Assembly: GCF_009755815.1 (NCBI RefSeq)
Contig: NZ_WRPK01000013.1
Location: 1 to 64,000 of the forward strand
Source: Flavisphingomonas formosensis
Lineage (GTDB): Bacteria; Pseudomonadota; Alphaproteobacteria; Sphingomonadales; Sphingomonadaceae
Length of the DNA: 64,000 nt
Direction: 5' to 3'
This document shows positions 8,201 through 16,749 of the stretch, piece after piece (position 1 is the first letter of the stretch; every line of letters starts with the position of its first letter). Made by a program: the position numbers and the translations under genes. The notes below the pieces were generated by a model that saw only the letters and a program-made list of their open reading frames with translations, was not told where the DNA came from and ran no database searches.

Positions 8201-10162
8201 TCACATCCCGTGCGCGACTTCGCGCGTGTTGGAGCGCTTGAGGTTGCGGTAGCGCGCCATCGCCCAGAGCGGGAAATATTTCGGATAGCCATGGTAGCGC
8301 AGGTAGAAGACGCGCGGAAAACCGCCGCCGGTATAATATTCCTGGCCCCAGAGGCCGTCCGCCTCCTGGTTGCGCGCCAGCCAGTCGATGCCGCGCGCGA
8401 CCGCATCGGACTCGACGTCGCCCGAATTCATGAGGCCGAGCAGCGCCCAGGCGGTCTGCGACGCGGTCGAGGGTGCGGGCGTATAGCCCTTATAATCGAG
8501 ATCGTAGCTGTCGCAGTCCTCGCCCCAGCCGCCGTCCGGATTCTGGATGGCGTGCAGCCAGCCGACCGCCTTCGCCACCGTCGGGTGCTCGGGCGGCAGG
8601 CCGGCCGCGTTGAGCGCGCACAGCGCCGACCAGGTGCCGTAGATATAGTTGACGCCCCAGCGGCCGAACCAGCTGCCGTCCTGCTCCTGCTCGCGCTCCA
8701 GATAGGCGATCGCGGCCTTCATCCGCTCGCTGTCGCGCGGCTCGCCGAGCTGGGCGAGCATCGAGACGCAGCGCGCCGAGACGTCTGCGGTCGGCGGATC
8801 GAGCAAGGCGCCATGATCGGCGAAGGGCAGGTTGTTGAGATAGGTGTAGCTGTTGTCGGCGTCGAACGCGCCCCAGCCGCCGTTGCGGCTCTGCAGCCCT
8901 GCCGTCCATTCGACGCCGCGGTCGATCGCCTCGTCATAGCCGTTGGCGATGCGGCCGCGCGCGCGGTCCATCGCCATCACCACGACGGCGGTGTCGTCGA
9001 GATCGGGATAATGATCATTGTTGTACTGGAAGGCCCAGCCGCCGGGCCGCACGTCCGGCCGCTCCACCGCCCAGTCCCCCGCGACGTCGAGCACCTGACG
9101 CGGCTTCAGCCATTCCAGCGCACGCGCCGCCCGTTCCTCGGCGTCGGCCGAGCCCGCCTCCATCATCGCATGGGCGGCGAGCGCGGTATCCCACACCGGC
9201 GAGACGCAGGGCTGGCAATAGGCCTCGTCCTCCTTGATCACGAGCAGGTTCTCGACCGATTTGCGCGCGATCGCGCGGGCGGGATGATCCTCCGCATAGC
9301 CGAGCAGATCGAACATCATCACGCTGTTCGCCATGGCGGGATAGATGGCGCCGAGGCCGTCCTCGCCATTCAGCCGCTCCAGGACGAAATCGACGCAGGC
9401 CTGCTCCGCGCGGGCGCGCAGCTTCCTGGGCCAGAGGCCGTCGACCCGCTTCAGCACCCAATCCAGCGAATTGAAGCCCGCCGTCCAGATCCATTTGCGA
9501 TCGGTGCTCGCTGCCTTGCTTTCCAGCCGCACCGGCTTGCCCGTGAACAGCTCGTCCACCTTGATGCCGAGCGGATTGCGCGCAACCGGCTTGTGCGCGC
9601 ACAGCACCAGCAGCGGCACCACCACCGTGCGCGCCCAATAGGACATTTTCGAGAGGTGGATGGGGAACCAGCGCGGCAGCAGGATGATCTCCGGCGGCAT
9701 GGTCGGCACGGCCGACCAGGGGCCCGCGCCGAACAGGGCGAGCTGTATGCGGGTGAAGACGTTGCCGGCCTCGGCGCCGCCGGCCGCGAGGATCGCCCTG
9801 CGCGCACGGACCATGTGGGGCGCGTCGACGGGATCGCCGATCATCTTCAGCGCATAATAAGCCTTGATCGAGGCGCTGACGTCGAAATCGCCCGCGAAGA
9901 ACAGGCCCCAGCCGTCATGCGCGTCGGATTGGATGCGGCGCAGATAGCGGCCGATCTTGGCCTCGAGCTCGGTCGCGACGGGCTCGCCGAGATAATGGCG
10001 CAGCAGCACATATTCGGCCGGGATGGTGCAGTCCGCCTCCAGCTCGAACACCCAATGGCCGTCGTCCTTCTGCGCGGCGGAAAGCGCGGAGGTGGCCCGT
10101 TCCACGGCCATGTCGACGTCGATCAGCGAGGGGGCAAGGCGTTCGGCAGTGGCGATATTCAA
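8201..10162 (-). CDS. shc: Squalene-hopene cyclase
   Basis: 653 aa, normal size. The TTG start at 10162 has GGAGGA seven bases upstream and gives the expected N-terminus (NIATAERLAPSLID). The catalytic DXDD motif is D387-L-D389-D390 followed by TAV. Several QW repeats are visible (for example QSRNGGWGAFD, QEQDGSWFGRWG, QNPDGGWGED, QEADGLWGQEYY). The enzyme cyclises squalene to hopene/hopanol as a monotopic membrane protein. hpnE lies 22 bases upstream on the same strand, placing shc in the hpnABCDE operon. Also called hpnF. Confidence 0.97.
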   Translation of the reverse strand: MNIATAERLAPSLIDVDMAVERATSALSAAQKDDGHWVFELEADCTIPAEYVLLRHYLGEPVATELEAKIGRYLRRIQSDAHDGWGLFFAGDFDVSASIKAYYALKMIGDPVDAPHMVRARRAILAAGGAEAGNVFTRIQLALFGAGPWSAVPTMPPEIILLPRWFPIHLSKMSYWARTVVVPLLVLCAHKPVARNPLGIKVDELFTGKPVRLESKAASTDRKWIWTAGFNSLDWVLKRVDGLWPRKLRARAEQACVDFVLERLNGEDGLGAIYPAMANSVMMFDLLGYAEDHPARAIARKSVENLLVIKEDEAYCQPCVSPVWDTALAAHAMMEAGSADAEERAARALEWLKPRQVLDVAGDWAVERPDVRPGGWAFQYNNDHYPDLDDTAVVVMAMDRARGRIANGYDEAIDRGVEWTAGLQSRNGGWGAFDADNSYTYLNNLPFADHGALLDPPTADVSARCVSMLAQLGEPRDSERMKAAIAYLEREQEQDGSWFGRWGVNYIYGTWSALCALNAAGLPPEHPTVAKAVGWLHAIQNPDGGWGEDCDSYDLDYKGYTPAPSTASQTAWALLGLMNSGDVESDAVARGIDWLARNQEADGLWGQEYYTGGGFPRVFYLRYHGYPKYFPLWAMARYRNLKRSNTREVAHGM

Positions 10163-10184
10163 CTCTGTTCCTCCTTGTCCCGCC

Positions 10185-11450
10185 TTATCGCGGCTGCGTC
10201 GCGATCGCCAGCCTCGCGGCCGTTTCGCCGGAGCGCAGCGCCCCTTCGATCGTCGCCGGCAGGCCCGTGGCGGTCCAGTCGCCAGCGAGGAAGAGATTGC
10301 GCCAGCGCGTCGCAGCACCGGGGCGCTTCGCATTCTGCTCGGGCGTGGCGGCGAAGGTCGCGCGCTTCTCCTTGACGATCTGCCAGCGCGGCAGCGGCGC
10401 ATCGATCCCCCAGGCTGCGCATATCTCCGCCCAGAAGCGGCGGGCCAGCGTCTCGCGATCCGCGTCGATCAGCCGGTCGGCCGCACTGACCGTCACCGAG
10501 GCGCGATCGGCGAAGGCGAACAGCCATTCAGCGGTGCCGCCGATCAGGCCGAGCATCGGCGGTGCGCCGGGCGGAGGCACGAAGGCGAAGTGGCCGTTGA
10601 CGATCGCGCGGAAATCGTCGGGGGCGGTCAGATCGGGCAGCAGCGCGGTCGCCACCCAAGGCGGCACGGCGAGGATCACCCCTTCGTCCGGCGCCACCGG
10701 TTCCGGGCCGCTGCCCCAATCCAGCAGGCTCACCCGGTCCCCGTCGAAGCCGATCGCGCGCAGCCGCCGGCCGAGCCCGACATCGGTGCCGCGCGCAGCC
10801 AGCCAGGCCACCGCCGGATCGACGAAAGCGGCGGCGAGCGTGGGCTCGGCGATTCGCGGACAGGTCGCCGCGCCGCCGCGCCCGATGGTCTCGCGCAGTA
10901 CCGCGGCCGCCAGAGCAGACGAGGATTCGGCCGGATCGGTGTTGAGCGCGGCGAGCAGCACCGGCGCGATAAGCCGCTCCCACACCGGCCCTTCCGGCCG
11001 CACCCGCGCATCGATCCGGCCTTCTCCCGGCGCGAGCAGCTTCGCCAGCGGCAGATAGTCGGCAAGGCCGCTGCCCGGCACGCGGCGGGAGGGCCGGAAG
11101 ATCCACCAGGGCAGGCGGCCGTCGTTCATCGAGACCGTCCATCCCGCCCCGCTGGCGATATCGCGGAAGCGGAATTCGGCATGGTCCGGTCCCGCCAGCG
11201 GCCGCGCGGCCCCCACCGCGGCGCGGAAGCGGGCGACGGCGGGATTGCCGGAGAGGACGAGATGATTGCCGTTGTCGATCATGAGATCGAGCTGCGGATC
11301 ATGATAGGAACGACAGCGGCCGCCCGCCTGCGCCGCGCTGTCCGCGATCGCGACGGCGATGCCGGCCTGCTTCAGCGCCACCGCTGCGGAGAGCCCAGCG
11401 AGGCCGGCGCCGGCAATCGTCACCCGCCGGAAGCTCAACGTGCGATCCAC
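10185..11450 (-). CDS. hpnE: Hydroxysqualene dehydroxylase (FAD-dependent) HpnE
   Basis: 421 aa. The N-terminal Rossmann FAD motif is VTIAGAGLAGLSAAVALKQAG, followed by GGRCRSY, typical of amine-oxidase/phytoene-desaturase-like flavoproteins. The C-terminal FLAGDWTATGLPATIEGALRSG block completes the FAD site. HpnE reduces hydroxysqualene to squalene in the HpnCDE route. The start overlaps the end of hpnD by 16 bases, so translation is probably coupled. Confidence 0.94.
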   Translation of the reverse strand: MDRTLSFRRVTIAGAGLAGLSAAVALKQAGIAVAIADSAAQAGGRCRSYHDPQLDLMIDNGNHLVLSGNPAVARFRAAVGAARPLAGPDHAEFRFRDIASGAGWTVSMNDGRLPWWIFRPSRRVPGSGLADYLPLAKLLAPGEGRIDARVRPEGPVWERLIAPVLLAALNTDPAESSSALAAAVLRETIGRGGAATCPRIAEPTLAAAFVDPAVAWLAARGTDVGLGRRLRAIGFDGDRVSLLDWGSGPEPVAPDEGVILAVPPWVATALLPDLTAPDDFRAIVNGHFAFVPPPGAPPMLGLIGGTAEWLFAFADRASVTVSAADRLIDADRETLARRFWAEICAAWGIDAPLPRWQIVKEKRATFAATPEQNAKRPGAATRWRNLFLAGDWTATGLPATIEGALRSGETAARLAIATQPR

Positions 11451-12274
11451 AACCGCGCGAGCGTCCAGAGCAGCCCGAGCTTGGACACGCGCACGCGGGT
11501 ACGCGGCGGCGCCCAGCCGGCCTCTTCCATCCGCGCAAGCAGCTTCGAATAGGCGGCGGACATCAGACGCGGCGCGATGCGATGCCCGCGCGGCCGTTTC
11601 GCCAATATCGCATCCGATTCCCGGAAATGGCGATGTGCCTCGGCAGCGACGACGCGGCAGGCCGGATCGATCCGGGCATCGGCCGCCACCGCATCCGGCG
11701 TCGTCAGCGCGACACCCGCGGCGGTCAGCGCCTCGCGCGGCAGATAGACGCGGCCGATCGCTGCATCCTCATCGATGTCACGCAGGATATTGGTGAGCTG
11801 CAGCGCGCGGCCGAGATGGTGGGCAAGGGCGAGGCCCGGCTCGCGCTCCATGCCGAAGACGCGCACCGACAGGCGGCCCACGGCAGACGCCACGCGATCG
11901 CAATAGAGATCGAGCTCCGCCGCCGAGGGCCAGCGCACGTCGCCCTCGACGTCGGTCATCATCCCGTCGAGCACGGCGTGGAAATCGGCGGGATCGAGGC
12001 CGAAGCGATCGACCGCGGGGCGCAGGAAGGCGGCCTGACCGGCGTCGCCCCCCGCATAGAGCGCGTCTATGTCCGCATGCCAGCGATCGAGCGCCACCTT
12101 CCGCTCGGCGCGCGAGCCGTCGAGATCGTCGGCGATGTCGTCCACCTGCCGGCAGAAGGCGTAGATGGCGTACATGCCCTCGCGCTCGGGCTTCGGCAGG
12201 ATACGCATGCCGGCATAGAAGGAGCTACCGGCGACCTGCGCGTGCAGGCCGGAATTGTCGGTGGCGGCGGTCAT
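11435..12274 (-). CDS. hpnD: Presqualene diphosphate synthase HpnD
   Basis: 279 aa of the squalene/phytoene synthase family. Both aspartate-rich motifs are present: the first at RQVDDIADDLD, the second at LTNILRDIDEDAAIGRVYLP. FYAGMRILPKPEREGMYAIYAFCR is the usual substrate-entry region. It joins two farnesyl diphosphates to presqualene diphosphate. The start overlaps the hpnC stop by four bases (ATGA). Confidence 0.95.
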   Translation of the reverse strand: MTAATDNSGLHAQVAGSSFYAGMRILPKPEREGMYAIYAFCRQVDDIADDLDGSRAERKVALDRWHADIDALYAGGDAGQAAFLRPAVDRFGLDPADFHAVLDGMMTDVEGDVRWPSAAELDLYCDRVASAVGRLSVRVFGMEREPGLALAHHLGRALQLTNILRDIDEDAAIGRVYLPREALTAAGVALTTPDAVAADARIDPACRVVAAEAHRHFRESDAILAKRPRGHRIAPRLMSAAYSKLLARMEEAGWAPPRTRVRVSKLGLLWTLARLWIAR

Positions 12275-13116
12275 GCCGGGCGCTTCCGGAAAAGATTCGA
12301 CAGGACGGCGCCGATGCTGAGCAGCGCCGCCTCGCTTTTGTTATGATGCACCCGTTCGCTCAGCGGATCGCGCACCAGCAGGCGGTGGGTGAGGCTCGTC
12401 GCCAGCCGCTGGATGATCGCGACTTCGGCGGACAGGCGGCGATCATGAATTTGTCCCGCGAAGCGATCGCTCTGGCCGAGGAGGCCGAGCGTGCGCTGGG
12501 CAAGCGCGCGGATCGCGGCGCGTAGCGCGGGCGAGGCCGCCGCGGCACCGAGATCCTCGATCCGCGCACCCGTTGCCGCGAAGGTTTCGGCGGGGATGTA
12601 GACGCGGTCGAGCGCGCGATAATCCTTGCCGCAATCCTGGAGGTGATTGATCACCTGCAACGCCGCACAGAGCGCGTCCGAGGCCGGCCAGGTGCTGCGA
12701 TCCTCGCCATGCACGTCGAGCACATAGCGGCCGACCGGCATGGCCGAGAGCCGGCAATAGCCGATCAGCCCGTCCCAATCCGCATAGCGGTTGACGCGCA
12801 CATCCTGCTCGAACGCGTCGATCAGCTCGAAGGCGTGGATGGGATCGAGCCGATGGCTGGCCATCACGTCGCGCAGCGCCAGCGCCTCCTCGGCGCCGTC
12901 CGGCCGGCCGCGCAGCCCCTCGCGCATGGCCTCCAGCAGCCGCAGCTTCTCGTCCGCGGAGGCAGTGGGATGATCGGAGACGTCGTCCGCGGCGCGCGCG
13001 AAACGATAGAAGCTCATCACCGGCGCGCGATGCTCCGGCTTCAGCAGGACGGAGGCGACGGGAAAATTCTCGTCGCCCGAGCCCTTGCCCGAGGCGAGAT
13101 CGATTGCAGCGTCCAT
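12271..13116 (-). CDS. hpnC: Hydroxysqualene synthase HpnC
   Basis: 281 aa from the ATG at 13116, which shares one base with the hpnB stop (TGATG). It is a second squalene-synthase-type protein: ENFPVASVLLKPEHRAPVMSFYRFARAADDVSDHP supplies the first Asp-rich motif, and NHLQDCGKDYRALDRVYIP the second. HpnC converts presqualene diphosphate to hydroxysqualene. The order hpnC-hpnD-hpnE-shc is the standard cassette. Confidence 0.95.
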   Translation of the reverse strand: MDAAIDLASGKGSGDENFPVASVLLKPEHRAPVMSFYRFARAADDVSDHPTASADEKLRLLEAMREGLRGRPDGAEEALALRDVMASHRLDPIHAFELIDAFEQDVRVNRYADWDGLIGYCRLSAMPVGRYVLDVHGEDRSTWPASDALCAALQVINHLQDCGKDYRALDRVYIPAETFAATGARIEDLGAAAASPALRAAIRALAQRTLGLLGQSDRFAGQIHDRRLSAEVAIIQRLATSLTHRLLVRDPLSERVHHNKSEAALLSIGAVLSNLFRKRPA

Positions 13117-14366
13117 CAGTGCCCCACCGCCGCCTGCGCGCGGCCCTTCCACATGCCGCCGCGTCCGCGATGATGCTGCCAGCCGGAGAGGAAGGTGCAC
13201 CAGCCATAATAGGCCGCAATGGCCGGCAGCGCGACGCCCCACAGCGGCGATCGGCGATAGAAGCGCAGCATCGGCTGGAAGCTCAGCGCCATCAATGCCC
13301 AGGCGAGCGCGCCCATGATCCGGCCCGCGCCGCTGCCGAACAGTGCGAGCGCCGGCGGCACGACGAAGACGAGCGCCAGGCCGACGAGCGTCCCGGCGAG
13401 CGCCAGCGGCGAATAGCGCAGCTGCGCATAAGCGGAACGCGAGATCATCGCGCCGACAGACTCGAGCGTGTCATAGGGCCTTATGCTCAGCGAGCGATCG
13501 GTGAGCCCGAGCCAGACCGGCCCCTGCCGCTTGATCAGCGCGCCGAACGCGCAATCGTCAACCAGCGCGTCGCGGATCGTGGCGATGCCGCCTGCCCGCT
13601 CCAGCGCATCGCGCCGCACCAGCATGCAGCCGCCCGCCGCCGCGCCGATACCCCGCGGGCGATTCACGCGGGCAAAGGGGTAGAGCATCTGGAAGAAGAA
13701 GACGAACGCGGGCACCAGGGCGCGCTCGGCCAGCGTATCGCAGCGCAAGCGCGCCATCAGCGAGACGAGCGCGCGGCCCTCGCCCTCGGCGCGGCGGACG
13801 AGCGTGCGCAGCGTGTCGGGCGCGTGCTCGATGTCGGCGTCGGTGAGCCAGAGGTAATGGGGACCGTCTTCATCCTCCCCCGAAGGGGGAGGGGGACCGG
13901 CGAAGCCGGTGGAGGGGTTCCCGCTCTCCTCAGGTCGGGAACCCCTCCACCATCCTTCGGATGGTCCCCCTCCCCGTTCCGGGGAGGATGAGGCTACTGC
14001 AATTCCCTGCGATACGGCCCAAAGCTTTCCCGTCCAGCCTGCCGCCAGTGGCTTGCCTGTAATCACGCTCAACCGCATGTCACCCAGGCCGCGCGCGATC
14101 TCGGCAGTCTCATCGCTGCTCGAATCATCGACCAGCACGACCCTCAGCACGCCGGGATAATCCTGCGCCAGCAGGCTCCCGATCGATCGCGCGATCACCT
14201 CGGCCTCGTCGCGGGCCGGCACCACCGCGGTCACCGCCGGCCAGCTCGCGGGATCACCCGGCAGCCCGGCGGTATCCCGCTCGCGCGCCAGCCAGAAGCC
14301 GCCATGGGCGAAGAGCATGCCCAGCCAGATGATCAGCGCCGCCGCGCCCAGGATCGCGCCGATCAC
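13116..14366 (-). CDS. hpnB: Hopanoid-associated GT2 glycosyltransferase HpnB, carrying an in-frame repeat insertion
   Basis: 416 aa. An N-terminal membrane helix (residues 2-27) precedes a GT-A domain with TAVVPARDEAEVIARS, VVLVDDSSSDETAEIA and the DxD motif LTDADIEH; membrane helices follow near the C-terminus. Residues about 125-166, between VSQGIAVA and YLWLTDADIEH, are encoded by a type A palindromic repeat, are rich in Gly/Pro/Ser/Glu and have no counterpart in a normal GT2 fold. Without them the length is about 375, normal for HpnB. The frame stays open through the insertion. The family's substrate in hopanoid synthesis is unknown. The insertion may alter or abolish activity. Confidence 0.88.
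   Translation of the reverse strand: MIGAILGAAALIIWLGMLFAHGGFWLARERDTAGLPGDPASWPAVTAVVPARDEAEVIARSIGSLLAQDYPGVLRVVLVDDSSSDETAEIARGLGDMRLSVITGKPLAAGWTGKLWAVSQGIAVASSSPERGGGPSEGWWRGSRPEESGNPSTGFAGPPPPSGEDEDGPHYLWLTDADIEHAPDTLRTLVRRAEGEGRALVSLMARLRCDTLAERALVPAFVFFFQMLYPFARVNRPRGIGAAAGGCMLVRRDALERAGGIATIRDALVDDCAFGALIKRQGPVWLGLTDRSLSIRPYDTLESVGAMISRSAYAQLRYSPLALAGTLVGLALVFVVPPALALFGSGAGRIMGALAWALMALSFQPMLRFYRRSPLWGVALPAIAAYYGWCTFLSGWQHHRGRGGMWKGRAQAAVGH
13869..13993. repeat. REP-like double-hairpin repeat (type A, copy 2) inside hpnB
   Basis: The 125-bp unit has CATCCTCCCC-type hairpins at both ends in opposite orientation, then GGGGGACC and GGTGGAGGGG blocks inward, and a short GGGAACCCC-containing centre. 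The same architecture appears at 8036-8186. Here it lies wholly within hpnB, is a whole number of codons within error and contains no stop in the hpnB frame. Confidence 0.85.
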
Positions 14367-15355
14367 CGGATCGCCCCCGTCTCGCGGAACCAGGCGATCG
14401 CGTCGGCCAGCGCCTCGCGATAGGGACGGGCGCGATAGCCGAGCTCGGCCTCGGCACGGGCCGAGCTGTAATACATGCGATATTTGGACATCCGCAGGCT
14501 ATCGAGCGTCAGGAACGGCTCCTTGCCGGTGATCCGCGCGATCCGCTCGTTGATCCAGGCCAGCGGCACGAGCGGTCCGCGCGGCAGCTCGACGACGGGC
14601 GGCCGGCGGCCGACGAGCGCGGCGATCGCGCGCAGCATGCCGGCCAGGCTCTCGTCCTGCCCGCCCAATATGTAACGCTGCCCGATCGCACCGCGATCGA
14701 GCGCCTGCAAATGTCCTTCGGCCACGTCGTCGACATGGACCAGGTTGAGCCCGCTGTCGACAAAGGCGGGCATGCGGCCGTTCGCCGCCTCGACGATGAT
14801 CCGGCCGGTCGGCGTCGGCCGCACGTCGCGCGGGCCGATCGGCGTCGAGGGATTGACGATCACCGCGGGCAGCCCCCGCTCGGCGACCATCTGCTCGACC
14901 AGCCGCTCGGCGACGACCTTGCTGCGCTTGTATGCGCCGACCGCCTGCTCGGGCGTCGCGGCATCCGCCTCCGTCGCCGGTCGCTCCTGGATCGGCAGCA
15001 GGGTGGCAACGCTGCTCGTATAGACGATGCGCTCGACCCCTTCGGCGAGCGCCGCCTCCATCACCACGCGTGTGCTCTCGCGATTGTTGCGCACGATCTC
15101 CTCAGGATCGGGCGCCCACAACCGATAGTCGGCGGCGACATGGAAGACGTAGCGCGCGCCCTTGATCGCGCGGCGCACGGCATCGGCATCGCGCACGTCG
15201 CCCTCGACGATCGTGCCCGCAAAGCCGGCGAGATTCGCCCGTGCGCTGGTCGGACGGACGAGCGCCACCGGATGCAGCCCGCGCTGCACCAGCGCACGCG
15301 CCACGGCGGACCCGACGAATCCCGAGGCGCCCGTCAGAAACACCGTGTCGGTCAC
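14363..15355 (-). CDS. hpnA: Hopanoid-associated NAD-dependent sugar epimerase/dehydratase HpnA
   Basis: 330 aa from a GTG start at 15355 with GGAG just upstream. It is an extended short-chain dehydrogenase: TGASGFVGSAVARAL (NAD site), VFHVAADYRLW, YTSSVATL and the catalytic Y-x3-K at GAYKRSKVVAE. The upstream in-frame extension to 15730 lacks homology and runs into the repeat near 15491, so it is not used. HpnA sits at the head of the minus-strand hpn operon; its exact role is unknown. It overlaps hpnB by four bases. Confidence 0.93.
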   Translation of the reverse strand: MTDTVFLTGASGFVGSAVARALVQRGLHPVALVRPTSARANLAGFAGTIVEGDVRDADAVRRAIKGARYVFHVAADYRLWAPDPEEIVRNNRESTRVVMEAALAEGVERIVYTSSVATLLPIQERPATEADAATPEQAVGAYKRSKVVAERLVEQMVAERGLPAVIVNPSTPIGPRDVRPTPTGRIIVEAANGRMPAFVDSGLNLVHVDDVAEGHLQALDRGAIGQRYILGGQDESLAGMLRAIAALVGRRPPVVELPRGPLVPLAWINERIARITGKEPFLTLDSLRMSKYRMYYSSARAEAELGYRARPYREALADAIAWFRETGAIR

Positions 15356-15490
15356 GTCACTCCGTCCAGCCACCGCCGCAGAAAGGAGCCTCTCTAGAGC
15401 GGTTTCCCCACTTGCGGAACCGCCCCCGGATTTTCCTTGCCGCAATTTCAGGCTTGCCGGGCATTCGGGCCACAGCGCATGAGCTTGCCC

Positions 15491-15572
15491 GTCATTCCGA
15501 CGAAAGTCCCATTGACGCTCTGCCCGGATGGGAGAGGGAGCGCGCATGGATCCCGACTTTCGTCGGGATGAC
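15491..15572. repeat. Inverted-repeat element (type B, copy 1) in the hpnA-hpnI gap
   Basis: Arms of 18 bases at 15491-15508 and 15555-15572 are inverted copies with one mismatch (GTCATTCCGACGAAAGTC against the complement of the right arm). The right arm contains the only plausible ATG of hpnI (15568). A related element with the same GTCAT...GTGACGAAG ends lies at 42265-42350. It could form a strong hairpin in either transcript. Confidence 0.75.
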
Positions 15573-16749
15573 GAAGAAGGGCGAACCTCTGCCCGTAAGC
15601 CGACCAAGGAGTCTATCGATCGCGATCCTCGGTTTCCTGCTGCTGCTGGCATCGTGCGTCGGTTCGGCCCTGATAGGCTGGGCGGCGCTGCTGGCGGGGC
15701 GCTTCCGACGCACCTGGACGCCGCGTGCACCGGCAGAGCCCGCGACGCTGATCAAGCCGCTCTACGGGCCGGAACCGCAGCTCGAGGCCAATCTCGCGAG
15801 CTTCCTCGCGCAGGAGCCGGCAGTGCCGATCCAGATGCTGTGCGGCGTGCAGCGCGCGAACGATCCCGCCATAGCCGTCGTCGAGCGGCTGCGCGCCCGG
15901 CCGGGCGGCGAGGCGATCGAGCCGATCCTCGACGATCGCCGCCATGGCAGCAACGCCAAGGTCTCCAATCTCGCCAATATGGAACCGCATATCCGCCACG
16001 ACATGGTGGTGCTGAGCGACAGCGACATGGCGGTGGATCCCACCTATCTGGCGCGGCTGCGCGATGCAATGGCGGCGCCCGGCGTCGGCGCGGTGAGCTG
16101 CCTCTATCGCGGACGCGGCGACCGCGGCTTCTGGTCGCAGATGGTGGCGCTCGGCATCGACCTGCATTTCCTGCCCCTGGCGCTGATCGGCCTGGCGACC
16201 GGCCTCGCCCATCCCTGCATGGGATCGACCATCGCACTGCGGCGCAGGACATTGGAGCGGATAGGCGGTTTCGTTGCCTTTGCCGACATTTTAGCCGACG
16301 ATTATGCGATCGGCGCGGCAGTGCGCGCAGAGGGACTGACGGTCGCCATCCCCGACATGCTGATCACCCATGGCTGCACCGAGACGAGCCTCACCGAGCT
16401 GTGGCGTCACGAATTGCGCTGGAACGCGACCATCGCCGCCATTGATCCGGGCGGCTACGCCGGCAGCTTCGTCCTCCACCCGCTGCCGCTGGCGCTTATC
16501 GGAGGAGTGCTGACCGGCTTCTCCCCTTATGCCTTAGCCGCGATCGCGCTGGCGCTCGTCGCGCGCGGCGCGATGGCGTTGCGCATCGGCCACAGGCTCG
16601 GCGCTCTCATGCTGATTCCACTGCGGGACATCCTCTCCTTCGCGATTTTCCCGCTGGCCTATTGCGCCCGTTCGGTTGATTGGCGTGGCGCGCGGCTTAA
16701 TATGGTGCAAGGCGGCCGGGTGTCGGCCGAGACGGAGAAATCAGAATGA
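15568..16749 (+). CDS. hpnI: Hopanoid N-acetylglucosaminyltransferase HpnI (ceramide-glucosyltransferase-like)
   Basis: 393 aa from the ATG at 15568. The N-terminal helix is followed by a GT21/GT2 domain: TLIKPLYGPEPQLEANL, the DxD at VLSDSDMAVDP, ADILADDYAIGAAVR, and a W-x2-RW-like LTELWRHELRWN motif. Three C-terminal membrane helices follow. HpnI adds N-acetylglucosamine to bacteriohopanetetrol. The start is uncertain: the ATG is within repeat arm B and has no good Shine-Dalgarno, whereas AAGGAG at 15605-15610 has no usable start codon after it. hpnJ overlaps its stop by four bases. Confidence 0.9.
   Translation: MTKKGEPLPVSRPRSLSIAILGFLLLLASCVGSALIGWAALLAGRFRRTWTPRAPAEPATLIKPLYGPEPQLEANLASFLAQEPAVPIQMLCGVQRANDPAIAVVERLRARPGGEAIEPILDDRRHGSNAKVSNLANMEPHIRHDMVVLSDSDMAVDPTYLARLRDAMAAPGVGAVSCLYRGRGDRGFWSQMVALGIDLHFLPLALIGLATGLAHPCMGSTIALRRRTLERIGGFVAFADILADDYAIGAAVRAEGLTVAIPDMLITHGCTETSLTELWRHELRWNATIAAIDPGGYAGSFVLHPLPLALIGGVLTGFSPYALAAIALALVARGAMALRIGHRLGALMLIPLRDILSFAIFPLAYCARSVDWRGARLNMVQGGRVSAETEKSE

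Noticed and set aside
8210-10375. 721-codon open frame antisense to shc
   Set aside because: Low-complexity antisense of a clear squalene-hopene cyclase.
10163-10402. N-terminal extension of shc into hpnE
   Set aside because: Homology begins at TTG 10162 with a good ribosome site; the extension is in the wrong frame of hpnE.
8036-13993. The two type A repeats as a CRISPR-like array
   Set aside because: Only two copies 5.7 kb apart, each an internally palindromic double hairpin, without regular spacers or cas genes.
15356-15730. N-terminal extension of hpnA to 15730
   Set aside because: The extra 125 residues read through the type B repeat and precede the NAD-binding start; GTG 15355 with GGAG fits better.
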